Source of the DNA: Chaetomium olivaceum | Taxonomy: Eukaryota; Ascomycota; Sordariomycetes; Sordariales; Chaetomiaceae | NCBI GenBank assembly: GCA_039881045.1 | Contig: JAYWVB010000003.1 | Location: forward strand, 248,001 to 312,000 | Direction: 5' to 3' | Length of the DNA stretch: 64,000 bases | The notes under the pieces: generated by a model | Databases searched by the model: none | What the model saw: only the letters and a program-made list of their open reading frames with translations | Told to the model about the DNA's origin: nothing | Part shown: positions 1-14,000 of the stretch, piece after piece | How positions within the stretch are numbered: the first letter of the stretch is position 1 | How the letters are laid out: the number at the start of each line of letters is the position of its first letter | Made by a program: the position numbers and the translations under genes

Positions 1-482
1 GGGTGGTTACGACGAGTGCTGGTGGGGAGGGTGGTCATGGTGAGGAGGGTAAGGGCCAGTGGGATGGGGATGGGGATGGGGATGGGACAGTGGTGGTGGA
101 TGAGTACATGGCTCCGAGGGTGCCGTTGGATATGGCTATTTTTGTGGCGGTTCTGGGGTACTATGCGGTCTATGGGCTGGTGTGGATGGGGTGGTTTACT
201 GAGGGCAGCGCGGCGTCGCGGGTGGTGGAGGGGGTGCGGTTCCCGGGCGGGGTGGAACAGTTTACGTGGCTGGTCGAGGCCATCTTTGTGCCGGTGGTGG
301 CGCTGCATGTGTTTGAGACGTGGCTGCTGGAGAGGACGAAGCTGCAGAAGTTTGGGGTGAGGAGGGGGAGTGCGGTGTGGTGGAAGTGGGTGGTGAGTGT
401 GTTTATTGAGGGGGCTATGGCGTTTAAGAGGTTTGATCTGGTTGTTGAGAAGGTGAAGGCTCAGGGGAAGAAGGGGCGGTAG
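1..482 (+). CDS. C-terminal part of a fungal integral membrane protein (5' end outside window)
   Basis: The reading frame is open from the first bases and stops with TAG at 480-482, so only the last 160 residues or so are present. After a Gly/Asp-rich linker (repeated GD pairs encoded at about 57-88) come two hydrophobic stretches, beginning near DMAIFVAVLGYYAVYGLVW and near FTWLVEAIFVPVVALHVF. A basic tail follows (LLERTKLQKFGVRR, then KRFDLVVEKVKAQGKKGR). The layout of two or three membrane spans and a Lys-rich cytosolic end resembles small fungal TMEM254/DUF4499-like membrane proteins, but I recognise this only loosely. Function is unknown. Confidence 0.6.
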   Translation, partial: VVTTSAGGEGGHGEEGKGQWDGDGDGDGTVVVDEYMAPRVPLDMAIFVAVLGYYAVYGLVWMGWFTEGSAASRVVEGVRFPGGVEQFTWLVEAIFVPVVALHVFETWLLERTKLQKFGVRRGSAVWWKWVVSVFIEGAMAFKRFDLVVEKVKAQGKKGR

Positions 483-670
483 GGTGGCAGGTGGTTGTAG
501 AGCTGTGTGTTGTGTTGAGAGACAAAGCTCCCTTGACTTGATAACCTACCACATTTGATGGCCTACACTTATGATAATATGAACTCAAGTTTACACTTAA
601 GAAGAGTCTACATACCTACAAGTGATGATCTGTACCGCAAAAAGACACTCGGTAAAGCAAAAGATATCGA

Positions 671-765
671 TGCCCAATAACAGGATTGAACTGTTGACCT
701 TCGCATACCATATACAGGTGGAACCGGTATTAGTACGACGCTCTAACCAGCTGAGCTAATCGGGC
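671..765 (-). tRNA. tRNA-Ile(AAU) with an intron of about 21 bases
   Basis: Read on the minus strand, the acceptor stem GCCCGAT pairs with ATTGGGC, with one G-U pair. The D arm is GCTC-AGCTGGTTA-GAGC, the anticodon stem TCGTA/TGCGA, and the T arm AACAG-TTCAATC-CTGTT; the discriminator base is A at 671. The anticodon loop is CTAATA, giving anticodon AAU (read as IAU after deamination). The intron of about 21 bases sits one base 3' of the anticodon, the canonical position for eukaryotic tRNA introns. A T-rich stretch follows the 3' end and could be a Pol III terminator. Confidence 0.93.
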
Positions 766-1063
766 TTTGAATGACTAATTTTCCAATTGTGATGTATGTG
801 AAGGAGCTCTCTTGCTCGTCCAGCCTCCAACCTTCAAATTTGCACGACCCAAAACTGGTCCAGATATCCGGGAACGGCCTACCTAACTGGTGTTTCTCGG
901 GAGTATGTGAATTTGAGGCTGGTATCAAACGAAAATCTCAATGCTGGCTGTGGGGATTTGCCGCGCAGTTGGCCGATTTGCGGGTCGAGATTATTCGTCT
1001 TCTTCTGGCATTCGGCATCTGAGTGTCTCGTCGTCCTTTTTATTCCGTGATCTCACTGGCACC

Positions 1064-2518
1064 ATGTCGACCATGGCACTACCTCTGAGACAAAGGCAAA
1101 AACAAAGGCGAATTCCTATTCAAGCTGCCGTGGATTCATGGCTGGAATCACTCTCTCCTTCCATCCTTGAATCCATTGCACATCAACACGATGACCACAC
1201 TAGCATCAGTGACGCCAAAAGTGTGCTCTTATCCGGAGCCCCCAAACGTTGGGTCGTTTACGAGCCCATGGTCTTGCTACCGAGCGGCAGCTTCAGCGCT
1301 CCACCATGGCCAGCTCTCCTGTCCTCGTTGACCCCCTCTCAAAAAGAATCACTCTGGGCGGCCATCCTCCGCCACATATCACCCGCCAACAAACCACCAT
1401 TGACCCACCTAGCCATCAACGAAGGCATCCCATTACATCTCGGCTCCGGTTCATCAACAGGCGACGGGGGGGACCTTGGAGGACGAAAAGAGGAGAGCCA
1501 GGAAAAGGATGGCAACGACGACGAGAACGTGCTCCGCTCCCCGACACACCTGCACCCCCTCCACGGCGACTTCGGCCCAGCGCCCTCTTCCACACCCGCC
1601 AGGCCGTCCCAAGCCGACTTCGACGCCGCCCTCTGGGTATCCACCAAGCAGAACGGGCTGGTGCAGGTCTGGGCGCCGGCCCACACCATGTTCAGCCGGG
1701 GCAACGTCAAGGAAAAGGCGCGGCTGCTGTCCTTCCACGACGACGACACCCCAGCACTCTCCGCCAACCCAACCCCCAACCCACCTGTTGACCCATTCAC
1801 ACCCACAACCACAGCCATACTCCCAACCCCAACCGCCCCCCAAAGGACGATAACCCCCCAAACAAGAAAACTACCCCCCACCGCCCTGCAGGGAAGACAC
1901 GCCCTCGACCTCTACGCCGGCATAGGCTACTTTTCCTTCTCGCTCGCACGCCTGGGGCTAAGGGTGCTGTGCTGGGAGCTCAACGCGTGGAGTGTCGAGG
2001 GCCTGAGGCGCGGGGCGGCGGCGAACGGGTTTTCGGTGCGTGTTATTGCGCCTCCTCCTCCTTCTTCTTCTGCTTCTTCTTCTTCTGGTGGTGGTGGGGT
2101 TGGGGAGGTGGATATGGCCGAGGTCATGAGCGGTGGGGAGCAGATCGTGGTGTTCCTCGAGGATAACCGGCATGCGGCCGGGCGGGTGCGTGGGTACAGG
2201 GAAGGGGGTGGCGCGTTGGAGGTGGTGCATGTCAACTGTGGGTTTCTGCCCACCAGCGAGCCGGTCTGGCAGGATGCGTGGGGGATGGTGGTGGGCGGGG
2301 AAGGGTGGATACATCTGCATGAGAATGTCGGGGTGGCGGATATCGAGGCGCGCAAGCGGGAGATTCAGGGTATGTTTGATCGGTGGGCAAGGGAGGAAGG
2401 GAAAGGAGGGAAAACGGCCGTGGTGGAACACGTCGAGCTGGTCAAGACATACGCGCCGGGCGTGTGGCACTGCGTGTTTGATGTCTTTATTACTACTAGA
2501 TCTGGCGTTGCGGAATAG
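1064..2518 (+). CDS. TRM12: tRNA wybutosine-synthesizing protein 2 (aminocarboxypropyltransferase)
   Basis: This intronless gene encodes about 484 residues of the TYW2/Trm12 family. These enzymes transfer the aminocarboxypropyl group of S-adenosylmethionine to the wyosine base at position 37 of tRNA-Phe in the cytosol. The SAM-binding motif LDLYAGIGYFSFSLARLG is clear and is followed by the acidic WELNAW strand. The late motifs HVNCGFLPTSEPVW, IHLHENVGV and VKTYAPGVWHCVFDVF are those of the family. The middle, about residues 130-290, is a low-complexity Pro/Thr-rich linker, longer than in yeast. The ATG at 1064 (context ggcaccATGtcg) was chosen; an in-frame ATG at 941 would add 41 unconvincing residues. 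Its 3' end faces the EF-hand gene, 104 bases away. Confidence 0.88.
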   Translation: MSTMALPLRQRQKQRRIPIQAAVDSWLESLSPSILESIAHQHDDHTSISDAKSVLLSGAPKRWVVYEPMVLLPSGSFSAPPWPALLSSLTPSQKESLWAAILRHISPANKPPLTHLAINEGIPLHLGSGSSTGDGGDLGGRKEESQEKDGNDDENVLRSPTHLHPLHGDFGPAPSSTPARPSQADFDAALWVSTKQNGLVQVWAPAHTMFSRGNVKEKARLLSFHDDDTPALSANPTPNPPVDPFTPTTTAILPTPTAPQRTITPQTRKLPPTALQGRHALDLYAGIGYFSFSLARLGLRVLCWELNAWSVEGLRRGAAANGFSVRVIAPPPPSSSASSSSGGGGVGEVDMAEVMSGGEQIVVFLEDNRHAAGRVRGYREGGGALEVVHVNCGFLPTSEPVWQDAWGMVVGGEGWIHLHENVGVADIEARKREIQGMFDRWAREEGKGGKTAVVEHVELVKTYAPGVWHCVFDVFITTRSGVAE

Positions 2519-2622
2519 ATTTCGTCGGTGCCGTGGCTGGACATGCCGGCCGGGTCATTACCATTACGTATATGTTGGTCGTGTTTATGTGTCTTTGTTT
2601 TCATTGCGCCCTTCCTTATTCC

Positions 2623-3405
2623 TTATGCCCCCCGCCGGAACTTGGACGGGATGTTGGACTCGATGATGCTCTGTTTGCTCATCTTTTCCAGCCGCTCCTG
2701 CTCGGCCTCCATCTGCTCGTGCTTCTTGAAGTGCTCAATGTCTTCAGGGTGTGTGAGGTCTTCGAGCTTCGTGTTCTCATCATGGTATCTTTGCCCCCGT
2801 CAGTATCTCCCACTCCACCCCGACAAACCACGGGCGGCCCGGTATGAAATAAACTCACTTCTCCCAATGGTGAATCTCGTACTCGTACTCGTCGTCGCCG
2901 TGGTGCCCCGGCCCGGTCCCCATATCCGGCAGGGTCTTGCCGTCCTTCTCGATGAAGCGCACGAACTCGTCGCGACTGACGCGGCCGTCGCGGTTGGCGT
3001 CAAGCAAGCCAAGGATATCCTGCACGATCTGCACGCGGCGCTCCTCCGGCACGTCCTTGTTCGACTCGTCCATCAGGCCGTACGTCCGCAGGATCTCCTC
3101 GCCCTCCCAGCTGCCGTCGGCATCGAAGTCGTGCAGCGCAAAGAAGGACGCGGCGTCGAACCCGTCCGCGTGATGCTCCTCTGCCGGCGGAGGGGCGGGG
3201 TGTCAGCAAGGGGGGTTGTGTTCGTCAGGCGCGCGGAGAGTGGCTGTGGGCCAGGCTGTGATGGTTATAGCATACCGGCCATGTGTTTCTGCATCCAGCT
3301 TGCGTTCTCGTCAACGTGCGGCTTGTGCGACCCGCTGCCCCCATGATCCCCATGCGCGAGCGCGTGTCCTGCTAGCGCGGCGAGGACGGCACCCGAGAAG
3401 CGCAT
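2623..3405 (-). CDS. Secreted EF-hand calcium-binding protein, SSP120-like
   Basis: Three exons (3405-3276, 3180-2859, 2788-2623) give 205 residues. The introns have GTATGC...CAG and GTGAGT...AAAG boundaries and keep frame. The start MRFSGAVLAALAGHALAHG is a signal peptide. Two canonical EF-hand loops follow: DFDADGSWEGEE (Asp at 1, 3 and 5, Glu at 12) and DANRDGRVSRDE (Asp, Asn, Asp, Glu). The C-terminal third (LTHPEDIEHFKKHEQMEAEQ) is charged and helical, as in yeast Ssp120 and nucleobindin-like proteins. It probably binds calcium in the secretory pathway, where Ssp120-type proteins are thought to work with cargo receptors. No HDEL-type retention signal is seen; it ends KFRRGA. Confidence 0.85.
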
Positions 3406-6400
3406 GTTTTTTGTTGGTGCGGATGGGAGGGTTAGTGTGGTATTGGTATGGTGTCGGTGTCGATGTCGGTCTCGGAAAAGTGCTCGCTTCGCGGATCTAT
3501 CAGGTCGTGTGCTCTGGACGTTTACCGAGTCGATTACCACATTTCGTGACGGAGCTTGTTGTTTGTCCGATGCCAAGCCTCATACGACGTAATTCTGCAG
3601 TGGCCATCGGTCGGCAGCTTGGACCTCCTGGGCCCTGTTCCAGGCCCTGGCCCGGGGACTTAACCCCTGTGCAATTCATCGAGTTCAGGCGCACCGTCCG
3701 ATAACAACCTGTGGCACGGGCATGCGGGAAGGGATCCATGGATGTTTTCATCAGATCCGACGATCTGGGAATCGTGAATTGATGATAGCCTCAGTTTGAC
3801 TTGGAAGATGGGACGGATATCTCAGTATCTCAGTATAAACACCAAAATACAAATCAATTACTTTTGGGATTTTGGTGGATTTTCCATCTGCCGATGTCAA
3901 CAGGACATTCGAACCTGGGATCCCCAGGAATTCCCAGCCCAGGCTGGCAATGCAATGCGGCTGCGGCGGGGCACCGCGCACAAATTCACCATTTCCCACA
4001 CCTTTCAGTGCAGGCCATCCCGTGTTTGCCCCCGCTACCTCCCCGCTGTCTCGGTTGCCGCCGTCAAGATCATCAGCGCTTATGACATGGTGGTACAACC
4101 CCTCCAATCAGAGACCCCGAGTGACAATTGTAGTTGACGCTAATGGCATGTGGGAGGCCCGTTCGGTAGCTCTTTGTTCCCAAGTCGGCTTCTCTCTCGG
4201 TGTCGGCAGGGAGGGAGGTGGTAGAGTGAGCGTGAAGAGTGGATTGTATGTTGGCTTTCTGTTGGAAGAAGTCGGCTTATGATGAAATTAGAACTTTACC
4301 CTCACCTTCTCACTCTCCCCTCACTCTCATTCAACTTCTCTCGACGTCCCTCAACCACCAGAGCATTCCCTCCTTCTCGCCCTCTCTCATCTCAACCAAC
4401 ATACCATCTCTCTTCTCACCATAAACACCGCAGCCAGCTAGCCTTCCATCAACCATTACCCAAAATTGGTTCCGTCTCATATGAAGCGCGCGCCAGAGTT
4501 CTTCCAGAACAAAAAGAAATCCGGAACCAAGCAGACCAAGCAGACTAAGGCGCGGGAAGAGACGCCCGTCCCAAGCGAACTCCCTGATCCACCGTTACAT
4601 CCGCGTCTGTGTACGCCGCTTGCCCATTGAGCCGGAGTGCTGGATGCGGTAACTACGAAGTACGGCAGCTCTCGCTGAGTCTTTCTGTGCCCGGCGATTG
4701 GCCCACCCATGCATCAGCGCCGCCGCCCAGCCGCCTTTACAAGAAGGGATATGACGAGTCGAGCGTCATGGACGGCGGCTACGGAGTGGCCGACGCAGAG
4801 TCGAGGCAAAGCAGAGCAAACCGCTTTTATGTACACGGCATGGCCCCGGAGCCTCCCTCAGCTGATCGATGAGCCTGGCCGTTCTTTCGACTCGCTCCCT
4901 CTCATGTCCTCACCCTCACTCTCACGTCTCACCACCAACATGCTGAGTGAGCACATGTCCACCACCTGCAACCACCCAACAGCTCTCACATCTTCAAACC
5001 AACTTGGTTCCATCGGCTAAAAGGTCGTGCTGCTGCTGCGGCGCACTTACACCCTCCGACCACTTCCTTCTATGCACATGCACATGCACCTACCTAGCAC
5101 GATAAAGTGGGCGGCGACGGCCATCCAAGCCCTGCGAGAGTGCAAAGGAAGCCCATGCAGATTGCAAAGTTTGGTTGGCAGGTGATGGAAGAAAATCATC
5201 AACCCGAGCTCATCACCCTTTCGTCTCCTCCCCATCCCCCCCCTCCCTCGTTTGTCCTTCTCTCCCCGGACATGCCACCGAGTCGGGCAACTCCTCCGTC
5301 CTCGCACGACGTGTCGAGATACACGAGGAGACACAACGGGCAACCACCAAGTGTTGTAGGAGGCGGGGTATATCATACACACACCGTTCCCGACGTGTTC
5401 CTCATCCCATCGGGGAACCGGTTTCCGTTCTGCTGGAGCCTCTCACTCAAGACCACGCACGAGATGATGTTGGACAGAGGGATTTTGGGAGACAGGCCCG
5501 TTCGGGGCACGCAGCAGCAAACACACACAACAGCAAGCCGCTTGTACTCGCTCCCGACTTCGTTGAAGAAGGACCGGCCGCCCTCTCCTCCCTCGGCCCC
5601 TCACGCACCGCCGAGACAACTCACCTCGTCTTTATTCAACTCACAACTCCAGTGGACAACCTTCATCGAGCACGACGACACCCAGCTTAGCTGTCATCAA
5701 CCTCACGCTGGACACACACGCCACGGGCTCAGGTCTGACTTGAGAACAGTCTCACTCAAGTTTCTTCCCATGCTTCAAAGCGACCGTTTGCAACAGCGAC
5801 CACCTGGGGAGGTACCTTAACCTGGGTGTCGGACACTCCCCGGCGTCACACCAACGACAGATCACAGCAGCTAAACCCCGAAAGTTATTTTAACAATATT
5901 CATTAACAAAACTACCCATGGGTGAATGATGCCCGCTATGGGGGGGTATGCGAGAAAAAGACTACAAATACAGCAGCAGAAGAACAACCCCATCCATCCA
6001 AAAAAGAAACAGAAAAAAAGACAGAACCACTGTGCGCCCCCAGCCGAGAGAGAGGAAGGGTGAAAGAAAGAGAAAAGGGAGGAAGGGCGACAAACAGGCA
6101 GGAGCGCGTGTCAACCATCAAGACATCATCACCAACCACATGGCGACCCGGTAAAAGAGAAGAAGAAGAAAAGAATCACCGCCGAGTATTCTCTCCCCGG
6201 ACGACAGAAACCAGCAGAACCCGACCGACAGGACAGGACAGACCCAGCCGCGGCCGACCGAACACCCACCCACCCCCGAACCAAACCCGAACCGAGCCCT
6301 ATTCTCCCATGACCGACCGACCGACCGAACCAAACCTGCCGAACTCCACCGTGACGTGACGTTGCCCGATGAGAGCGGCTCCTCCGATCATCAACCGCCT

Positions 6401-6670
6401 CCGTGATCGTTATGAGCCAGACCAGACCGGTGGCCATCCATCCCCTTCCGTTTCCCATCCCTTTTAAACCGCCTTTTCAGACTTTTTTATGCATTTTCTT
6501 CCTTTATTTTGTTTCCCTTCCATATGCCTTTCCCTTTTTGTCTTCCCCTCCCCCCTAACCTGCCCATTTGACACCAGGGTATCACCTCACAAGACAGACA
6601 GGGCACACTCGTCTTCACCTCGGAGCACCGGGGTATATATGCATGCACCTCACAACACCGGGTCATACGC
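3406..6670. other. Intergenic region, no gene supported
   Basis: All ORFs here are short and of low complexity, with no family resemblance and no coherent splice set. The left end must hold the promoter of the EF-hand gene. The right part, about 5.9-6.5 kb, is purine- or pyrimidine-rich, with GACC-type short repeats near 6310-6330, and probably contains the 3' UTR of the zinc-finger gene. CT-rich tracts occur around 4300-4430. Confidence 0.6.
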
Positions 6671-8250
<1,580 letters not shown>

Positions 8251-8990
8251 TGGATTGGAGAAAGAAGAGAGAAGGTCCGGTGTTGGAGAAGCGCAATAAG
8301 GGGAGGGTGGCAGACGTTTTAAGGGCGCACGTTGGTGAAGCTTTGAGCCCAAAGTGACACAGCGGCGGCGGTCGGAAGGTTCTACGCTTGCGAACCTTGG
8401 GAAAGGGAGACTCCAAATATTCACCGACGATGCGAGTGACGACACATCAAAACAACTCGTGACAATTATGTCAAATGGTGACAAGGAGGGGGACGGCGGC
8501 GGGTGCCTCGACTTAAAGATGCAGCAAGGTGAAGGCCGAGGGGGGGGTGCTAGGGAAGCGGGCCATTGGCAAGCCCTGGACCAGGTCTGGGCTGGGGGTG
8601 GTGGGGTGGGGTGAGGCTAGTATGACGGCAATGGAATGATGTATTTTCGTACCTGGCTTTTCTCATGCGGTTCAGCAGTGGAGCTCGTCCGGCGGGCTGG
8701 AAGTCCACGAAGGCGCCCTGCCCTGCCCTGTCTGTGCTTGCTCGCCTGCAGGGTTTGGCTTCTTGACCTGTCCTGGTGTGTCGCGCCAGTGCCGAACCAG
8801 GTGGCCAGGTCGTCCAAGACTACTAGGTATCTCTACCTAGGGGAGCACTCCAACTTGGATCTCGTCTCGTTTCTCGCCGCCGGAGATTTCGTGGGTCAGG
8901 TCAGGCCTCCTTGTCACCAGGATGTCGTCCAAGATGCGGCGGCCCGTCAACGTCTCCGCACTGGGTTCTCTTGCAAGTGCAAGTAAGTGC

Positions 8991-9008
8991 AAAAAAAAAA
9001 AAAAAAAA
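8991..9008 (+). repeat. Poly(A) run of 18 bases
   Basis: Eighteen consecutive A residues, preceded by a short near-duplication (gcaagtgcaagtaagtgc). It could be slippage or a relic of a retroposed tail. No gene-like sequence precedes it that would identify a source. Confidence 0.9.
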
Positions 9009-11655
9009 GCAAATCCGTCTACAATGTAGACTTAGACTCCGCGGGTGGTAGACCGTCGGGTCCCTGCCGGCAAAGGGAAACAGGTTCTCTTGCTTCCCGT
9101 CGGAGCTGACCTTGTCGTTATCGTTGCTTCTTGCGGGGACGCAGGAACCGGTATTGACGAAGAGAGCTGGATAGCCGGATGGCGAAGTTGTCGTCCTGGT
9201 GCAGCAACAACGGATGTCGCTTCTCAATGACTACAAACGTCCAGCTCTATCCCGGGGACAGGTCTTGGAGCTGCGAGAATCCGTTGGGGGGGTGCGGGGG
9301 TGGGGTGCGTGCTGTTATGTACAGACTCAAGAAACGATATGGGGATGAGAAGGCGGGTGATGGCGGAACCAAGCGATATAACTACCACCGATGCGCTCGC
9401 TGCTGATTCTCGTGGGCGCAGGGATTAGGGAGCCCAGCGACGCCGACGATGTTATATGGACCAGGCTGTTATACCGCGGGGGCGTGTTCCAGGCTCGGCT
9501 AGTCGCCCGGTGTGCGGTGTGGGGAAGAGGGGTGAAAACGAGAGCGGGTGCGACGGCGGGTGGTGATGGATCGAGAGGAGACGGGACGATGGTCTGGGCT
9601 CTCGCTGCCGCACTGATGATGGGTTCTCCAGACTGCAGCACTGCAACCCCCGAACAGTGTCGTTGCCCCTTCCTCGTTGCAGCGCGTTGGTGGTTCGGAT
9701 ATGTGCAGGTGGAACGGGTGCCCCGAGCACAACTGTCTGATCGAAGATATCGTTGACGGAGACGAACGCCTGGGGAAGCTCGATCACAGGCCCGAACAAG
9801 CTGTGATGTCCGTCTTATGGACTGGGCCGCTGCGCGTTTCCGTGGTGGAAGAGAAGAGTGTGCCCACGAGACAGACTAATGTACAAGTCGAAAGAGAATT
9901 AGGATTAAAAAGGGATTAGCTGCTCGATATCCCCTGTGTGTCGAAAGAACAACAGGGAGGCGGCTGATGCAAAAGCCCCACGTTTACCACGACCCCGACG
10001 TGCAGCTCGTCTTGATCTGAGCTAAAATATGTATGTACTATACAATGCCGGTGAAAGCCAGTTGTCCCCGGGCGTGGCGAGTCTCGATACGCTCGTTCTA
10101 GAAGCTCTCGAGGCGCAGGACGGTAATGGTAATATCAACAAGAGAGATGCCGTTCGGGTTGGTGGAGATGCCGGCGCCAGGGCGAGAAGCTCGGAGAGGA
10201 GGCTGCAAGTACTTGCTCGTAACGTATTTCGTACCTTGGAGAATTCTTAAACGAAGGACGTGGGCCGGGTGCCGTGGAGGCAGAGGACGAAAGCCAAGAG
10301 CAGGGGTCGCCGTTGGGGGGGAGCACCCCGGCCGGCTGATGGAAGCTGGCGTCTTCCAGGCCCTGGTCGCGGTCTCTTTTTTTTTCTTTTCGTTGAATTT
10401 TACCGGAGCTTTCCTCAAAGAGGCAATAGCCGGCGCCACGATCGACGGGAAGAGGGCCCGGAAGGTGAGGAACAGGAAAGGTCTGGCTGATGTCCTCGAG
10501 GTCGGCATGCCCTGCAGCAGCGAACACAGCGAGCGCTGGTTTCCTCCGGGACAGGAGGAGGTGGGAAAAAAGACTTTCGGTCATTTCCAGTCAACCTCGC
10601 TTCCTTCAATTTTAGTCGCTGATGCCGTTAAAGTTCCCGCTTCAATTCAACATTAGTTTAGCTCCATTAGTACATACATACCAAAGGGCAGCTTAACCTT
10701 CATTCTCGCGGGGTACCCCCCCCCAAACCGTGACAGCACGTTTCTCTGTATGCTGGTCATAGTATCAGACATTATGACCACCCTTCCCGCTCCAAGGACG
10801 GGCTAAGAAACGTGACGTTGTGGTTATACAAAGTACATAGATGAACTGAGGCAATGGGAAACGGGACGGGCTGGCGGGCGGGCGTGGCTTGCTGTGCAGT
10901 TGGAATTTACAAAACGAGGCAGCTCTCTGGAACCCGCAGGACGGGAGGGAGACGGGTTTGGCCCTCCCAGTGGTGCGCTGCTGCAGCCACAGCACCAGTC
11001 GCAGCCCTCAAGGCAAGTGCGAGACATGCGGGAAGGAGTGAGAAGCACACACGGCTCATCCTCCGCGGGCTGCTTCCCCATTGGCGAATGGGACAGCTGC
11101 TTCACGGGGTGGGCTTTTCCCCGCCTCCACCCGGCCGGGTGGGGCCCATCGAAATCTGGTTGCGTCTCCAATTCGCTGCAGGGATTACCGCACGGACTCG
11201 AGATGGCACTTGCACGCAGGCCCCCGGCAGGGCCTGTCTGCTGTACCCCAGGTACCGACCGGGATGTGGGAGAGGAGCTCCCTCGACAGGCAGACCCTGT
11301 TGGGAAGCCTCGCAGCCCCGCCCGATATTCGAGGTGACCGCAGAAGACATGGGATCCCAGCCCAGTGTCCGGGGCCTGCTGCAAGGGTGAAGAGCTCCTT
11401 GCAAAGACTGGGGAGTGGAAGCGAGGCGCAAGGGGTGAGACCGCGACAGCTGCCCCCCTGCCTTGCCAAGTTAAATAGAACGGAAAGATCGGAGACGGCG
11501 CGAGAGATGCCCGTGGTGGGAAAAGGAGAAGACGACAAGGCGAACTTAACGATACCTTGTTCGTGGTTTGGGAGGGATACACGCGATGGGGGCAAAGAGA
11601 TTGCGCATTCCTCATCGTTCCAACTTCAAAAATTCGAGACGAGCAGGACAGATCT

Positions 11656-11680
11656 GGACAGGACAGGACAGGACAGGACA
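11656..11680 (+). repeat. (GGACA)5 pentanucleotide repeat
   Basis: Five perfect tandem copies of GGACA, flanked by diverged copies on the left. It is simple-sequence DNA in the gene desert, with no coding role visible. Confidence 0.9.
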
Positions 11681-14000
11681 GAGACCGCCTTGATTCCAAG
11701 GTCTGGAAACCAGATCCATCGCGCGAGGCCGGCATCTCTCCGATCCTGCCGGCAAACTCATTCCGAAGTATCAGGTCCTCAAGGACGTTACACCAGTCTT
11801 CCCCTTCTGGCTTGGTGAATGACTTCCCGTTCCATGTCCCACTGCTCGGTATTATTAGTGTCGTCGCAGAGGTGGTGTGAGTGATACCTCGCGCAGCAGC
11901 AGATCGAGCGGGCCCGTCAAGAACGGATGGACGACGACAACAAGATGCGACTGTGCTGTGCTGCGGTCATGAGGGCGCCATTTCGCCTGCTTGCATCGGT
12001 CCACTGGCGATGCGAGCAGGGCAAGAGGTAAGGGATGATGTGACGGTGCAACACGGTCGTGACCAACCCAGGCTCGCCATCAGACTATGTGCTTTGTTTC
12101 TACCCAGGTACTGTACCCCCAACCAGCGTCCAATTGCCGGCGCCAGTCGGGATGAAAGAGAGGCAGAAGGAAAAGAGCCTGCGGATGCGATGCTCAGCCG
12201 CGGCCACCTCCGTTGTGTCTCTGATTTCAGGCCACACAATGTCTCATAAATCGCTCCGGCGCCATGGTTGCTGGCGGCCCATCGGAGGTTGCGATTGTAG
12301 TAAGACAACGTGATGTTGCGGCTTTCCCAATGCAAGGACCGGCCGCCTATCCGGGGACACCCCGACGACCGAAAGACTGAATCTTCTGGTGTTACCAAAC
12401 CGCCGCCGCCGCCTCCTTAAACCGAAGCGGGTAGTGGGTGCGCCCGCAGCTGCGTCATACTGAACAGGTTCCGAGAGGCCGATGAACATAAGAATCGGTG
12501 ATTTGTGACGTTCGGTTTCTGGTGCTTCGAGGGATGATGCTTGGTGGGGGCCCTCCCGCGGCCGAAAAACCAACCATCTGTGACCGACTCGGCAAACGAC
12601 TCGGGAAAAAGAACACGAAAGTACCAAGTTCGGGAAAAGTGAAAATATTTCTCAATAATCGGACGGAAGACGAGCGGGAAAGAGCAGGCGTGGCGCTCCA
12701 AAAGCTTTGCGGGATCACAGATGAGGCAGGAGCGGAAGCCAGGATAGGTCCTTCACTTTGCATCCCGCTCTTGCTAGGTTGATCTGGCTCTTTTCCAGGT
12801 TCAAGTTGCTTCCCGTCATTTGGCCAACAGCCATTTCGTTCCGTCGTGTGTTTTATTGACTTCATACCGATGGTCATATTTTCCCAGTGTTTCAACCGGG
12901 TGACTTTGAGACGGACGGATGTCGAGATTAGCCCCCCGACTAACTACGTGTGCCGCCACGGCTGAGCGATAACGCCGCGGATGTTTCTGATAACGTTACC
13001 TAAAGAGCCTAAGATGTCTCGTGGGGTTTTGTCTCATTCATACTAATCCGTAGAGCGGTTTGGTTTGAAGGGGATGTTTGCTAGGCTATTATGGGTTTTC
13101 CCGCCCCACCTCGTGTGAAGACGGAGAGAATGTGAAAACACTGCAGTGTTCGCTCTCGATGGTGTCTCGCAGTCCGGTGAGGTCAGGCGGTGAGGTCCTT
13201 TGCAAGGCCAAGATTGGTCGTTACTATGTAGATGCAGCGCGGCAGGGAAAGCGTCACAGATGGATCGAGCAGCTGCACGTCTTGCCGCACTGCACCGTCC
13301 AAAAACTGCGAGAACTCTCCCTTTTCAACCCCCTTGCTGGCTGACTAAACGAAGGCCGCCAATGGCCATCGTGCGTCACGACAAGCTTCGCCATGCAATT
13401 GGACGGCATGAACCGAAGAGTTGCCTGCCGGCTGCAGTCAGCCTCTCCACCTCTGGCTATTCTTATTCCACGTACCAAATCCATACTTGAAGGGACCGAA
13501 TGTTGTAATCGAGGTTGCAGTTCTTCGCGAAGATCAACAGGGTCTTTTCGAGCGCCCGTCCACCGACAAACAATGTCGGGTAGTGCAAATCGGCATGTCA
13601 ATGGACCCGAACGCGGCACCGGAGAATAGCCATGCTGGTTTGAGACAAAAAGAAGTTGTAAGAACAGGAGGTGAAAACATGGTGTACAGCAAGAAGCAAA
13701 TCCCCAGCAAAGCGCAGGAGGTGGCAATTCTCATTATCGGACCGGGGACAACTCTCAACCCAGCAGCTCTCGTTGCCAGACTTACTGTTTACTCGACGAA
13801 GATGAGACAAAGTCTATGGCCAGCCATCATCTGCCTGCCTGGTCAGCCCTCTCTGCTCGTCTCGGGTAGGCGACAAGGATTCCCCAGATTCGAGCGCTTG
13901 GAATGGGGACCAGACAGCCGCCTTACACGGTCGTGTTCACATAAAGGCAAATGCGTACCAAAACTTCAGAGACGGGCAAATAACATTCTAATCCCTTACT

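Larger units (their letters stand above)
8251..14000. other. Gene desert, part 1 (upstream of the zinc-finger gene)
   Basis: I see no ORF with a family resemblance, no coherent exon chain, and no tRNA or 5S gene. The stretch next to 8250 must hold the promoter and 5' leader of the zinc-finger gene. Notable simple sequence: an 18-base A run at 8991-9008 and a (GGACA)5 array at 11656-11680. Composition is moderately GC-rich, not the AT-rich, TpA-rich pattern left by heavy RIP. Confidence 0.6.

Noticed and set aside
941..1063. Longer N-terminus for TRM12 from the ATG at 941
   Set aside because: The extra 41 residues have no family likeness, and the ATG at 1064 has a better context.
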